From assembly GCA_947501045.1 (NCBI GenBank), contig CANMUI010000001.1, positions 558,001 to 622,000 of the forward strand: a DNA stretch of 64,000 nucleotides. Reading direction: 5' to 3'. Source of the DNA: an uncultured Psychrobacter sp. (GTDB lineage Bacteria > Pseudomonadota > Gammaproteobacteria > Pseudomonadales > Moraxellaceae). Under the pieces are notes generated by a model that was given only the letters and a program-made list of their open reading frames with translations, had not been told where the DNA came from and did not search any database. Shown one piece after another: positions 50,524 through 58,887 of the stretch; positions within the stretch are counted from its first letter, which is position 1; each line of letters starts with the position of its first letter. The position numbers were made by a program, and so were the translations under genes.

Positions 50524-52791
50524 ATGACCATGTTAAGTTTACGTAAATTCTTAGTAACTCCTTTGTACCATTCATTACAGCGTTTACTGTATGTCTGCCG
50601 ACCACTATGTTTAGCACTGCCTCTATGGGCAGCAACCTGCGGACTGGCTAGTGCAGAAAGTTGGAAAGTTAATCTGCAAGATGCCGATATCAAAGCTTTT
50701 ATCAATGAAGTGGCGACCATCACTGATCAAAACTTTGTACTTGACCCACGCATCAATGGCAACGTGACGGTCATCTCTAATCGCGCTTTATCGCGCGATG
50801 AGATTTATCAGCTATTCTTAAGTGTAATGCAAGTGAACGGTATTGCTGCTGTTGATACGGGTACGACTATTAAGCTGGTACCCGACAATGTTGCCAAACA
50901 AACGGGTATCGATGTCGACTTGAGTGGTAGTACTGTGGGAGAGACATTGGCGACTCGGGTCATTTATCTGAACAATACTCAAGCGGCTGAGATATTAGGG
51001 GTTATTCGGCCTTTAATGCCGCAGTCCGCTCATGCGGCAGCCGTACCTGGGGTTAATGCCTTGGTATTGTCTGATCGCGCTGAGAGTCTAAACCAATTGA
51101 CCTCTTTGATTCGTGATTTAGACAATAACGATAATGATAGTTTGCAAGTAATACCGCTACGTCACGTCGATGCTGAGCGCATGATGGATCTAATCAGCGG
51201 TCTTGTTTTAAGTACGGGCGGCGCGCAAGCGCAAGGTAGCAGTCAGCTTAAAGTGATAGCCGATCCCTCCAGCGATAGATTGCTGGTCAAAGGCAATCCT
51301 GAGATGATCGCTAGAGTACAAGAAATGGTCAATAAGCTTGATACTACTCCCTCGCGCCGATTAAGTGGTTTGCGAGTTTTTCGGCTAAAATACGCAGGCG
51401 CTGAGCACATTGCTGCTATGCTACGTGGACTGCTAGCCAATAAGTCGATCAACAGCTCCAGTCCCAGCTCAACCTTGGAGTCAGCGTCACTTACTGATTC
51501 AAGCGGTGCGAGTACCGCGATTGATAGCGGTGCCAATCGAGCAATAAGCAATGATAACAACTCAGCAGGAATTACTAATAGTAGCGGTTCCGATACAAAC
51601 TCCAGTAGACCTTTTAGCATCATTGCTGACGAAACCCAAAACTCAGTTATTGTAAATGCCGATCCTGAGCTTATGTTTGAGATTGAAGAAGCCGTCGCTC
51701 AGCTTGATAACCGCCGCGCGCAGGTGCTGATTCAAGCGGCCATCGTTGAGGTTTCAGGTGATGATGCGACCCAGCTTGGCGTGCAGTGGGCCTTAGGTAA
51801 TGCTAACAGTGGCTTAGGAGTCGTCAACTTCAACAACGTCGGTGCTAGTGCAGCGTCTCTTGCTGCCGCAGCTTTAACTGGCGGCGGCGCAGCTATCAGC
51901 TCAGCTGCTGGCTCAATTGCTGGCGCTTTGGTCGGTATCGGCGATAGCAGTACAGACAGCAGTGGTAATACGCAGTTCTACGGAGCTATTTTGCAAGCGC
52001 TGGACTCTTCTACCAGTGCCAATCTGTTGTCTATGCCCTCAATTTTGACTCTAGATAATGAAAAGGCCAGTATTTTAGTAGGTCAAAACGTACCTTTTGT
52101 GACCGGTTCGTTTACCACGGATGGCAACTCTTCTACCAATCCGTTTCAGACCATCGATCGTCAAGATATCGGTATTAATCTAAATGTTATTCCGCATATT
52201 GGCGAAAATGGTACGGTGCGCCTAGAGGTCTCTCAAGAGGTGTCTTCAGTGGTGCCTGGTAGTCTTGGTAATGCCAGCGGCCTGATTACTAATAAGAGTC
52301 TGATAAATACCACGATTTTGGCCGATGATCAACAGACCATTGCCCTAGGTGGTCTGATGCGCGATAACTCCACTACCAACCAACAAAAAGTTCCTGGTTT
52401 AGGTAACGTCCCTATTATTGGTCGACTATTTCGCTCTGACTCTGATAACCAGCAAAAAAGTAATTTAATCATCTTTTTACAACCAACTATTTTACGTGAT
52501 GGCGGCGCGGTAGCCAGTGTCACCGAGCGTAAATACAATCAGATGCGGGTTTTACAGTTGATTATCGATAAAAACGGTACTATTAAACAACTACCGCTAA
52601 GTGGTACTGAGGGCTGGAATGGTGACATCGATCCTGATTATGACTTGATGCCGCTCAATCCATTGATCCCAAAAGTCGATCAAACGCCCAAATCTAACTC
52701 TACGTCTGCGCCAAAAGGCTTTACGCGAGTCGATAGCCCCAGCGCTACTTCTAGCACAGGTGGCGTCACTACTTATCCATTACAGCGCTAG
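50524..52791 (+). CDS. gspD: Type II secretion system secretin
   Basis: Outer-membrane secretin, 755 residues. The signal peptide spans about 1-45, ending near CGLASAES. N0 follows (WKVNLQDADIKAFINEVATI), then three N domains (IPLRHVDAERMMDLISGLV; VFRLKYAGAEHIAAMLRGLL), and the secretin core with VLIQAAIVEVSGDDATQLGVQ, the gate region VGQNVPFVTGSF and the C-terminal VPGLGNVPIIGRLF. The N3 domain holds a Ser/Asn/Asp-rich insert (about 318-360), and an Ala/Gly-rich loop lies near 450-480. ATGACCATG provides two possible starts. A pilotin gene is not visible. Confidence 0.96.
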   Translation: MTMLSLRKFLVTPLYHSLQRLLYVCRPLCLALPLWAATCGLASAESWKVNLQDADIKAFINEVATITDQNFVLDPRINGNVTVISNRALSRDEIYQLFLSVMQVNGIAAVDTGTTIKLVPDNVAKQTGIDVDLSGSTVGETLATRVIYLNNTQAAEILGVIRPLMPQSAHAAAVPGVNALVLSDRAESLNQLTSLIRDLDNNDNDSLQVIPLRHVDAERMMDLISGLVLSTGGAQAQGSSQLKVIADPSSDRLLVKGNPEMIARVQEMVNKLDTTPSRRLSGLRVFRLKYAGAEHIAAMLRGLLANKSINSSSPSSTLESASLTDSSGASTAIDSGANRAISNDNNSAGITNSSGSDTNSSRPFSIIADETQNSVIVNADPELMFEIEEAVAQLDNRRAQVLIQAAIVEVSGDDATQLGVQWALGNANSGLGVVNFNNVGASAASLAAAALTGGGAAISSAAGSIAGALVGIGDSSTDSSGNTQFYGAILQALDSSTSANLLSMPSILTLDNEKASILVGQNVPFVTGSFTTDGNSSTNPFQTIDRQDIGINLNVIPHIGENGTVRLEVSQEVSSVVPGSLGNASGLITNKSLINTTILADDQQTIALGGLMRDNSTTNQQKVPGLGNVPIIGRLFRSDSDNQQKSNLIIFLQPTILRDGGAVASVTERKYNQMRVLQLIIDKNGTIKQLPLSGTEGWNGDIDPDYDLMPLNPLIPKVDQTPKSNSTSAPKGFTRVDSPSATSSTGGVTTYPLQR

Positions 52792-52901
52792 TTATCTATT
52801 AAAGGGCTAGTCTGCACGGGCACGTTTTTTATACTCAAGCTTTATAGTTAGGTGTCATAAGTCGGCTAAGATAAATAATTAATAACGTGCTAGGAGTTAA
52901 A

Positions 52902-53060
52902 ATGAGCAAAAAAAAGTGGCTTACTTTAGGGATTGTTGGTAGTGCTTTGTTATTGATACCCAGACGTAGTAGTCAGCAAACGACGCCCAATACTAAAGAT
53001 TGGTCTAAGACAGATAATGCACAGCAAATAGATACTAAAGACGAAAAGGTAAATAAGTAA
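52902..53060 (+). CDS. 52-residue single-TM small protein
   Basis: A short ORF, MSKKKWLTLGIVGSALLLIP then RRSSQQ and a polar Lys/Asp/Thr tail ending DEKVNK. TAGGAGTTAAA stands immediately before the ATG, an excellent ribosome-binding site. One TM helix (about 6-20) with positive N-terminus and RR after it. Function unknown. It lies between gspD and the tatD-type gene on the same strand, about 110 bases after gspD, so it could be carried on the gsp message. Confidence 0.6.
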   Translation: MSKKKWLTLGIVGSALLLIPRRSSQQTTPNTKDWSKTDNAQQIDTKDEKVNK

Positions 53061-53133
53061 GGCTTAAGCCTTTAAAAATGAGTCAGCAATCATTAGAACA
53101 TAGATATTCATTGGACATTTATAAAGGTAGATT

Positions 53134-54132
53134 ATGACTGATATAGACTCATCTTCGAATTTAGCTCACTCCCAGCTGTCTACCTACTATCCTCTTATTG
53201 ATACCCATACTCACTTTGATGCGCCAGTCTTTGATAATGACCGGCGCCAGCAAGCAAAACGCGCTTTTGAGAGTGGTGTCCATCATTTGGTATTGGTCGG
53301 TTACCTGCATAAGCATTTTTCGCGCTTGTATGACACCCAGCAGACACTTGAGCAGATGCCAGCTGCAAAGGACGTAGCGAAAAGCGGTGAGACTAATGCG
53401 TATCCAACAGCTTATATTGCGCTAGGGTTACATCCTTTTTATATTGAGCAGCATACTGAGGCGCACCTAGAGAGTATGGCACAAATGCTCAATGAACAGC
53501 GGCCACTGGCTATTGGTGAGATTGGCTTTGATACCTATACCGATGCCATGAAACAGCCTGAGGCTTTTGCCAAACAGGAGCGGTTTTTTGAGGCGCAGCT
53601 GGATATGGCAGTAGAGCATCAGCTGCCAGTGATGCTGCACATTCGTAAAGCCCATGCCGAAGCACTGGCCCTGCTAAAAGCTCATAATTACGATGCCCAT
53701 AAGCTTGGCGGTATTGCTCATAGCTTTAGTGGCGGCGAACAAGAAGCCAAGGCGTTTGCTAAATTGGGTTTTAAGCTTGGCGTTACTGGACAAATCACCA
53801 ACCCCAATGCCAAAAAGCTGCGCCGCGCGATCAAAGCCGCTGTCGATAGTTACGGTATTGAATGTCTGGTCATTGAAACGGATTGCCCCGATATGACGCC
53901 TATTATATGTCAAACGTCGCCTAACCATGTTTTTGCCCTCAATGAGACAGGTCAAAGCCCAAATGATGAATGGCAAGGCGCTGAGGGTCACAACCGTAAT
54001 GTCCCAGCCAATCTGCCTTGGGTAGTGATGAGTCTGAGTGAGATGCTGGATGTAGAGCCTGCCAAGCTTGCGCGTCAATTATGGCAAAACAGCTGTGACG
54101 CTTTGCAAACCTCATGGCCTTATCCAGCCTAA
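53134..54132 (+). CDS. TatD family metal-dependent hydrolase
   Basis: A 332-residue TIM-barrel nuclease of the TatD group. Metal ligands are visible in DTHTHFDAPVFD (HxH), the GLHPF block, the Glu in AIGEIGFDTY, HIRKAH, AHSFSG and the late Asp in IETDCPDM. TatD proteins degrade DNA or act as general phosphoesterases. Longer than the usual 260 residues because of an N-terminal extension and inserts near 80-95 and 270-290. AAAGGTAGATT precedes the ATG. Confidence 0.9.
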   Translation: MTDIDSSSNLAHSQLSTYYPLIDTHTHFDAPVFDNDRRQQAKRAFESGVHHLVLVGYLHKHFSRLYDTQQTLEQMPAAKDVAKSGETNAYPTAYIALGLHPFYIEQHTEAHLESMAQMLNEQRPLAIGEIGFDTYTDAMKQPEAFAKQERFFEAQLDMAVEHQLPVMLHIRKAHAEALALLKAHNYDAHKLGGIAHSFSGGEQEAKAFAKLGFKLGVTGQITNPNAKKLRRAIKAAVDSYGIECLVIETDCPDMTPIICQTSPNHVFALNETGQSPNDEWQGAEGHNRNVPANLPWVVMSLSEMLDVEPAKLARQLWQNSCDALQTSWPYPA

Positions 54133-54259
54133 TACCTTCTCAAACTACCATCTTTTCAAATTCAAAACACTATGTTCAAATTAGAATACTCTCAGCAATA
54201 GCGTACGGTCAGCTGTAAAATCCTATTCATTGTATAAGTATAAGAGCTTTTAATCTGTT

Positions 54260-55144
54260 ATGAACCCACAACCTCAATATTTACAACCTGATATCGCCCT
54301 TGATTCCGCACCTTTGTTGGAACATGGCACAGTAAGTGCATCATCTGCTAAAGTAAGCGACACAGCAAATCCCGACACTCAGTATGAGCGCCGTTTCCAA
54401 GGAACGCAAAGATTATATGGTACAGACGCCTTTGATATCTTTGCTGCCGCGCATGTTTATGTTATTGGGATAGGTGGTGTGGGTTCTTGGGCTTCTGAAG
54501 CATTAGCGCGTACGGCAGTAGGTCATATTACCTTGATCGATTTGGATGTGTTGGTAGCCTCCAATGTCAATCGCCAACTGCCCGCGCTCGATAGTACCTT
54601 TGGCCAAAGTAAAATAGCGGCAATGGGTGCACGGTTACGCGAGATCAATCCTAAAGTTAACTTACAGCTGATAGATGATTTTTTGACTGCTGACAACGTT
54701 GAGTTATTATTGCCCAGTCGTAGTGAGGCAAAAGAAGCTGCGGCCGAGCGCAGACCTATTATTATTTTGGACTGCACTGATGATATGAGTGCCAAGCTAG
54801 CTATTGCCCTGCATTGCCGCTTTAATAAATTAAAGCTAATCTGTGCTGGCGGCGCAGGTGGCAAGACAGATCCGCGCCAAATCACAGTTAGTGATTTAAA
54901 AGACAGTTACCAAGATCCGTTACTTGCACGTTTGCGTAGTAAACTTAGACACGAAAAGGGCATCAATAGCGCTTTAAAAGAGAAGTTTGGCATAAAATGC
55001 GTGTATTCAACGCAGCCGCCGCACGTAGACAAAAGCTGTCAGGCAGGCGGGTTACAGTGTGGTGGCTATGGCTCTGCAGTTGCCGTAACCTCGGTAACGG
55101 CAATGATTATGGTCAGCGAGGCGCTACAGATGATGACCAAATAA
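54260..55144 (+). CDS. tcdA: tRNA threonylcarbamoyladenosine dehydratase
   Basis: E1-like enzyme that uses ATP to cyclise t6A37 of tRNA to ct6A, acting after the TsaB-containing t6A pathway. Nucleotide motif VIGIGGVGSWASEALARTAV, LIDLDVLVASNVNRQL and the DCTDD segment are as in TcdA (CsdL/YgdL). The C-terminal SCQAGGLQCGGYGSAVAVTS is a family feature. 294 residues, with an N-terminal extension of about 30 residues. The hybrid kinase gene starts 62 bases downstream. Confidence 0.94.
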   Translation: MNPQPQYLQPDIALDSAPLLEHGTVSASSAKVSDTANPDTQYERRFQGTQRLYGTDAFDIFAAAHVYVIGIGGVGSWASEALARTAVGHITLIDLDVLVASNVNRQLPALDSTFGQSKIAAMGARLREINPKVNLQLIDDFLTADNVELLLPSRSEAKEAAAERRPIIILDCTDDMSAKLAIALHCRFNKLKLICAGGAGGKTDPRQITVSDLKDSYQDPLLARLRSKLRHEKGINSALKEKFGIKCVYSTQPPHVDKSCQAGGLQCGGYGSAVAVTSVTAMIMVSEALQMMTK

Positions 55145-55206
55145 ACGAAGATAAGCTAGGTAAGCGCCTACCAAGCTCTTCACCTTATACTTATTCGGAG
55201 ACTATT

Positions 55207-56946
55207 TTGTCCTCTCATAATTATCCATTAGCGACAGATGAACCCCTGCGTATCGCTAAGCTTCATGAATATGAAGTCCTTAATACTTATGACGAGCCGG
55301 CATTCTCGCGCTTAACTGAGCTGGTAAAGCTGTTTTTCGATGTGCCTATGGTCACGATCACTTTTATGGATGAGCACACCCAATATCTAAAGTCGCCTCA
55401 TGGCCTCGGTGATTTGTGTACTACTAAACGCGAGATAGCCATTTGTAATTATACTATGCTATCTGACGAGGCTTTTGTAGTACCAGATTTAACCCTAGAT
55501 GAGCGTTTTATAAATAATCCTTTAGTAACCCAAAATCCTCATTTACGTTTTTATGCTGGCGCGCCTATTATTGTGCGTGAGAATAATAAAAGCTACCGTT
55601 TAGGATCCCTATCTTTATTTGATACCGCGCCCAACTATACTTTTGACAAGGATAAAGTAAGGCTGTTGACGCAATTTGCAGAGATGGCAGCAGACGCGCT
55701 ACAACTACAAAAGAATCAACATCTTGCCAAACATGCCAATAAGATGAAGTCTGAGTTTTTGGCTAATATGAGCCATGAGATTCGTACGCCTATGAACGGC
55801 ATTATTGGTATGATTGAGATGTTAGATGAGACCGATCTAAGCGGCGAACAAACCGATTATGTGGAGAATATAAAGACTTCAACCGAGCATTTGCTAGCGA
55901 TCATCGATGGTATATTAGACCTATCAAAGGTTGAATCTGGCAAGATGACTATTGATGCGGTGCCGATGAATTTATCGATTCTGTGTGATGAGGTGGTAAA
56001 CTTGTTTGCGGTCAAAGCGCGCCAACACGGCTTAACGCTTGATTATCATTATACTGAAACGCTATCCCCTTATGTGCAGGGTGATCCGGTACGCTTGAAG
56101 CAAATACTAGCAAATTTAGTCAACAATGCTATTAAGTTTACTCGTGAAGGTGGGCGCGTTAGTATCCATGTCACGCATGCACCAAGCTGTCAGACTGGAG
56201 GTTGCAAAAGTTTAGGTGCTAAGACCGACGAAGTAATCTGCCGTGGTATGACGGTGTGTATTGATATTACAGATACTGGCGTTGGTATCAAACCTGAATC
56301 TCTAGAGGCGATATTTGATGCCTATAATCAAGCAGATAAATCTACTCATAGGCTGTATGGGGGCACCGGTCTTGGGCTATCAGTGAGTAAATCTTTAGTT
56401 AACCTTATGGGCGGGTATATCTGGGCAAACAGCGTGGTGGGCGAGGGTACTACCTTTAAAGTCCTCTTGCCGCTGCCTACCCTTGAGCAGGCGCAATATG
56501 ATGAGTGGCAACGCTCAGAGCCTACTAACATTGAACCTATTGCTCAGTATTCTGGCCATATTTTATTGGTTGAAGATGACAGTGTAAACGCGATAATTGC
56601 TAAAAAAGCCTTACGCAATAGTGGTCACACTGTCACCCATGTCACCGATGGCCAAAAAGCCATAGAGCATTTCACTGCCGACCCACAGCGCTATGACGTG
56701 ATTTTGATGGATCATCATATGCCCATTATGGATGGGATTCAGGCAACGCTTAAACTACGTGAGATGCATGACTCAAAAACGCTGCCGCCCATCATTGCAC
56801 TGACCGCTAACGCTATGGACGGAGAGCGTGAAAAGTACTTGCAAGTGGGTATGCAAGACTACTGCACTAAGCCTTTTAAAAAAGAGCAGCTCAATGCCTT
56901 GGTGCAATACTGGCTTATGCAGCAGCATGCCGCAAAAAATATATAA
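55207..56946 (+). CDS. Soluble GAF-domain hybrid histidine kinase
   Basis: A 579-residue cytoplasmic sensor kinase. GAF domain at about 10-165 (EPLRIAKLHEYEVLNTYDEP, FYAGAPIIV). HisKA has the phospho-acceptor His190 in MSHEIRTPMNG. HATPase_c has LVNNAIKFT (N box), DTGVGI (G1) and GTGLGLSVSKSLV (G2). A receiver domain with acceptor Asp502 (VILMDHHMPIMDG) and CTKPFKKEQL closes the protein. No TM helix and no HPt domain. The frame is open back to 54997 inside tcdA, but I choose the TTG at 55207 because GGAG lies six bases upstream and the GAF family N-terminus begins there. Confidence 0.87.
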   Translation: MSSHNYPLATDEPLRIAKLHEYEVLNTYDEPAFSRLTELVKLFFDVPMVTITFMDEHTQYLKSPHGLGDLCTTKREIAICNYTMLSDEAFVVPDLTLDERFINNPLVTQNPHLRFYAGAPIIVRENNKSYRLGSLSLFDTAPNYTFDKDKVRLLTQFAEMAADALQLQKNQHLAKHANKMKSEFLANMSHEIRTPMNGIIGMIEMLDETDLSGEQTDYVENIKTSTEHLLAIIDGILDLSKVESGKMTIDAVPMNLSILCDEVVNLFAVKARQHGLTLDYHYTETLSPYVQGDPVRLKQILANLVNNAIKFTREGGRVSIHVTHAPSCQTGGCKSLGAKTDEVICRGMTVCIDITDTGVGIKPESLEAIFDAYNQADKSTHRLYGGTGLGLSVSKSLVNLMGGYIWANSVVGEGTTFKVLLPLPTLEQAQYDEWQRSEPTNIEPIAQYSGHILLVEDDSVNAIIAKKALRNSGHTVTHVTDGQKAIEHFTADPQRYDVILMDHHMPIMDGIQATLKLREMHDSKTLPPIIALTANAMDGEREKYLQVGMQDYCTKPFKKEQLNALVQYWLMQQHAAKNI

Positions 56947-57009
56947 ACTACGAAAGGGTGTAAACACTAAGAGTATATGGTTCAACCTTTGTTATTACAG
57001 CTATACCTA

Positions 57010-57044
57010 TAAAAAAGCTCAATCCTTATTACAAGAATTGAGCT
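57010..57044 (-). terminator. Terminator after efp
   Basis: AGCTCAAT / ATTGAGCT stem with a 13-base loop, followed on the minus strand by six T. It lies 30 bases past the efp stop codon and about 65 bases past the end of the convergent kinase gene. Confidence 0.8.
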
Positions 57045-57073
57045 CTCAGCAGTACTTTTACCTCAACTTAATA

Positions 57074-57646
57074 TCAGCTAACGCGGGTTTGGTAGTCGCC
57101 TGTGCGCGTATCGACTCGTACCACCTCCCCTTGCTGTACAAATAACGGTACGCGAACTACTGCACCGGTTTCAAGCGTAGCCGGTTTACCGCCGCCGCCA
57201 GAGGTATCACCGCGTACGCCAGGGTCGGTCTCAGTGATTTTTAATTCTACAAAATTAGGCGGCGTAACTGATAGCGGTACGCCATTAAAGAGAGTAATGG
57301 TACACAGATCATTACCGTTCTCTTGAAGCCATTGAGCGCTATCGCCGACAGCAGTTTTATCAGCTTGGAGCTGCTCAAAGCTTTCAGGATGCATAAAGTG
57401 CCAAAACTCACCATCGTTATATAGATAGTTCATCTCGGTATCTATGACGTCAGCGGCCTCCAAGCTATCGCCTGATTTAAAGGTTTGCTCAAGTATCTTG
57501 CCGCTACGTAGGTTGCGCATCTTGACGCGATTAAAGGCTTGACCTTTACCTGGTTTGACAAACTCATTTTCAACGATAGCATAGGGGTTGCCATCGAGCA
57601 TTACTTTTAGACCGGCTTTGAATTCATTGGTAGAGAAATTTGCCAC
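57074..57646 (-). CDS. efp: Elongation factor P
   Basis: Translation factor that relieves ribosome stalling at polyproline stretches. 190 residues in three OB-type domains. The N-terminal KOW-like domain has the modification loop FVKPGKGQAF with Lys34 in PGKG, the site that receives (R)-beta-lysine in EpmAB-type bacteria. The C-terminus has GDTSGGGGKPATLETGAVVR. It is divergent from epmB, 121 bases away, a standard arrangement for the modification pathway. TAGGAGTC precedes the ATG. Confidence 0.98.
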   Translation of the reverse strand: MANFSTNEFKAGLKVMLDGNPYAIVENEFVKPGKGQAFNRVKMRNLRSGKILEQTFKSGDSLEAADVIDTEMNYLYNDGEFWHFMHPESFEQLQADKTAVGDSAQWLQENGNDLCTITLFNGVPLSVTPPNFVELKITETDPGVRGDTSGGGGKPATLETGAVVRVPLFVQQGEVVRVDTRTGDYQTRVS

Positions 57647-57767
57647 AAGAGACTCCTAAATGGTGATGGATTATGTATTTTGATCTAAGGGTAGGGGCTG
57701 TATATTTTGATAGCGCGCCAGCTTACAGCGTATAATGCTGACTTTTAGGCGCAGGTAATAGGGTGTC

Positions 57768-58775
57768 ATGATAAACCATTTAATCACACAAAAAAACTGG
57801 CAAACACAATTATCCGAGGCGATTAGTTCAGTGGATGAGCTACTTGGTCTCCTTGACCTTGAAGCCTTAAAGACGCAGATTTATACGCCTACGCATTTTA
57901 AGCTGCGCGTCCCGCGTGCTTTTGTAGCAAAAATGGCGGTGGGTGACGCCAATGATCCGCTACTAAAACAAGTACTGCCAGACCAACAAGAGCAAATAGC
58001 AGTTACAGGTTATATCGCTGACCCGTTGGCTGAAAACCAACAGAACCCTATTAAAGGACTGCTGCATAAGTACCAGTCGCGTGTGCTATTGACGGTGACG
58101 GGCGCGTGCGCCATTCATTGCCGTTACTGCTTTCGTCAACACTTTGATTATAACGCCAATCTACCGACGGCGGCGGCGCATTCAGCAATCACTACTTATA
58201 TTACTGAGCATTCTGAGATCAACGAGGTTATTTTAAGTGGCGGTGATCCGCTTAGCGTTTCTAATCGCCGCCTGTTTGCTTGGCTAGATAGGTTAGAAGC
58301 CCTCCCGCAATTAACCACCATTCGCCTGCATACGCGCCTGCCATTGGTGATACCTGAGCGCTTAGATGGTGAGCTATTAGAGCGTCTTAATCAAAGCCGT
58401 TGCCGTATAGTAATGGTCATACATTGCAATCACGCCAATGAGATTGATACCCACACGGCTCAGTATTTGCAGCGCACGCGAGCGGCGGGCGTTACGCTGT
58501 TGAATCAAGCGGTGCTGCTCGCTGGTATCAACGATACGCTAGAGGCGCAGACTGCGCTTAGCCAGCGTTTATTTGATGCAGGGGTTTTGCCTTATTATCT
58601 GCATGTACTAGATAAGGTGGCAGGAGCGGCGCACTTTGATCATGAAGAGCGCTTCGCAATCGACTTATATTGGTCACTATTGGCTCTGCTTCCTGGTTAT
58701 TTGGTACCCAAGCTAGTACGAGAGCTACCCAACAAACCCTTTAAAGTGCCTATTGACATCTACTCAAAAAGATAA
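57768..58775 (+). CDS. epmB: EF-P beta-lysylation protein EpmB (lysine 2,3-aminomutase)
   Basis: Radical-SAM, PLP-dependent enzyme that turns L-lysine into (R)-beta-lysine, which EpmA attaches to Lys34 of EF-P. The CxxxCxxC cluster motif is C114, C118, C121 (GACAIHCRYCFRQHF). ILSGGDPL and the PLP-Lys region near the C-terminus (VLDKVAGAAHF) are present. 335 residues, the short form typical of EpmB rather than of clostridial KamA. It faces efp across a 121-base divergent promoter region. The ligase gene epmA is not within the window. Confidence 0.95.
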   Translation: MINHLITQKNWQTQLSEAISSVDELLGLLDLEALKTQIYTPTHFKLRVPRAFVAKMAVGDANDPLLKQVLPDQQEQIAVTGYIADPLAENQQNPIKGLLHKYQSRVLLTVTGACAIHCRYCFRQHFDYNANLPTAAAHSAITTYITEHSEINEVILSGGDPLSVSNRRLFAWLDRLEALPQLTTIRLHTRLPLVIPERLDGELLERLNQSRCRIVMVIHCNHANEIDTHTAQYLQRTRAAGVTLLNQAVLLAGINDTLEAQTALSQRLFDAGVLPYYLHVLDKVAGAAHFDHEERFAIDLYWSLLALLPGYLVPKLVRELPNKPFKVPIDIYSKR

Positions 58776-58887
58776 TCTCTATAATATGACAAGCTGTGAT
58801 ATTATATTTTAACAAACATTAGTAACGATCTGTAACGCTATTATGATGGGATTGATAGCTCATTTAACGTTTTATTGATGAGGGTTT

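Noticed and set aside
54997..55206. N-terminal extension of the hybrid kinase reading back into tcdA
   Set aside because: The encoded segment is Arg/Trp/Cys rich and unlike a kinase N-terminus, because it is the shifted frame of tcdA; a TTG with GGAG at 55207 fits better.
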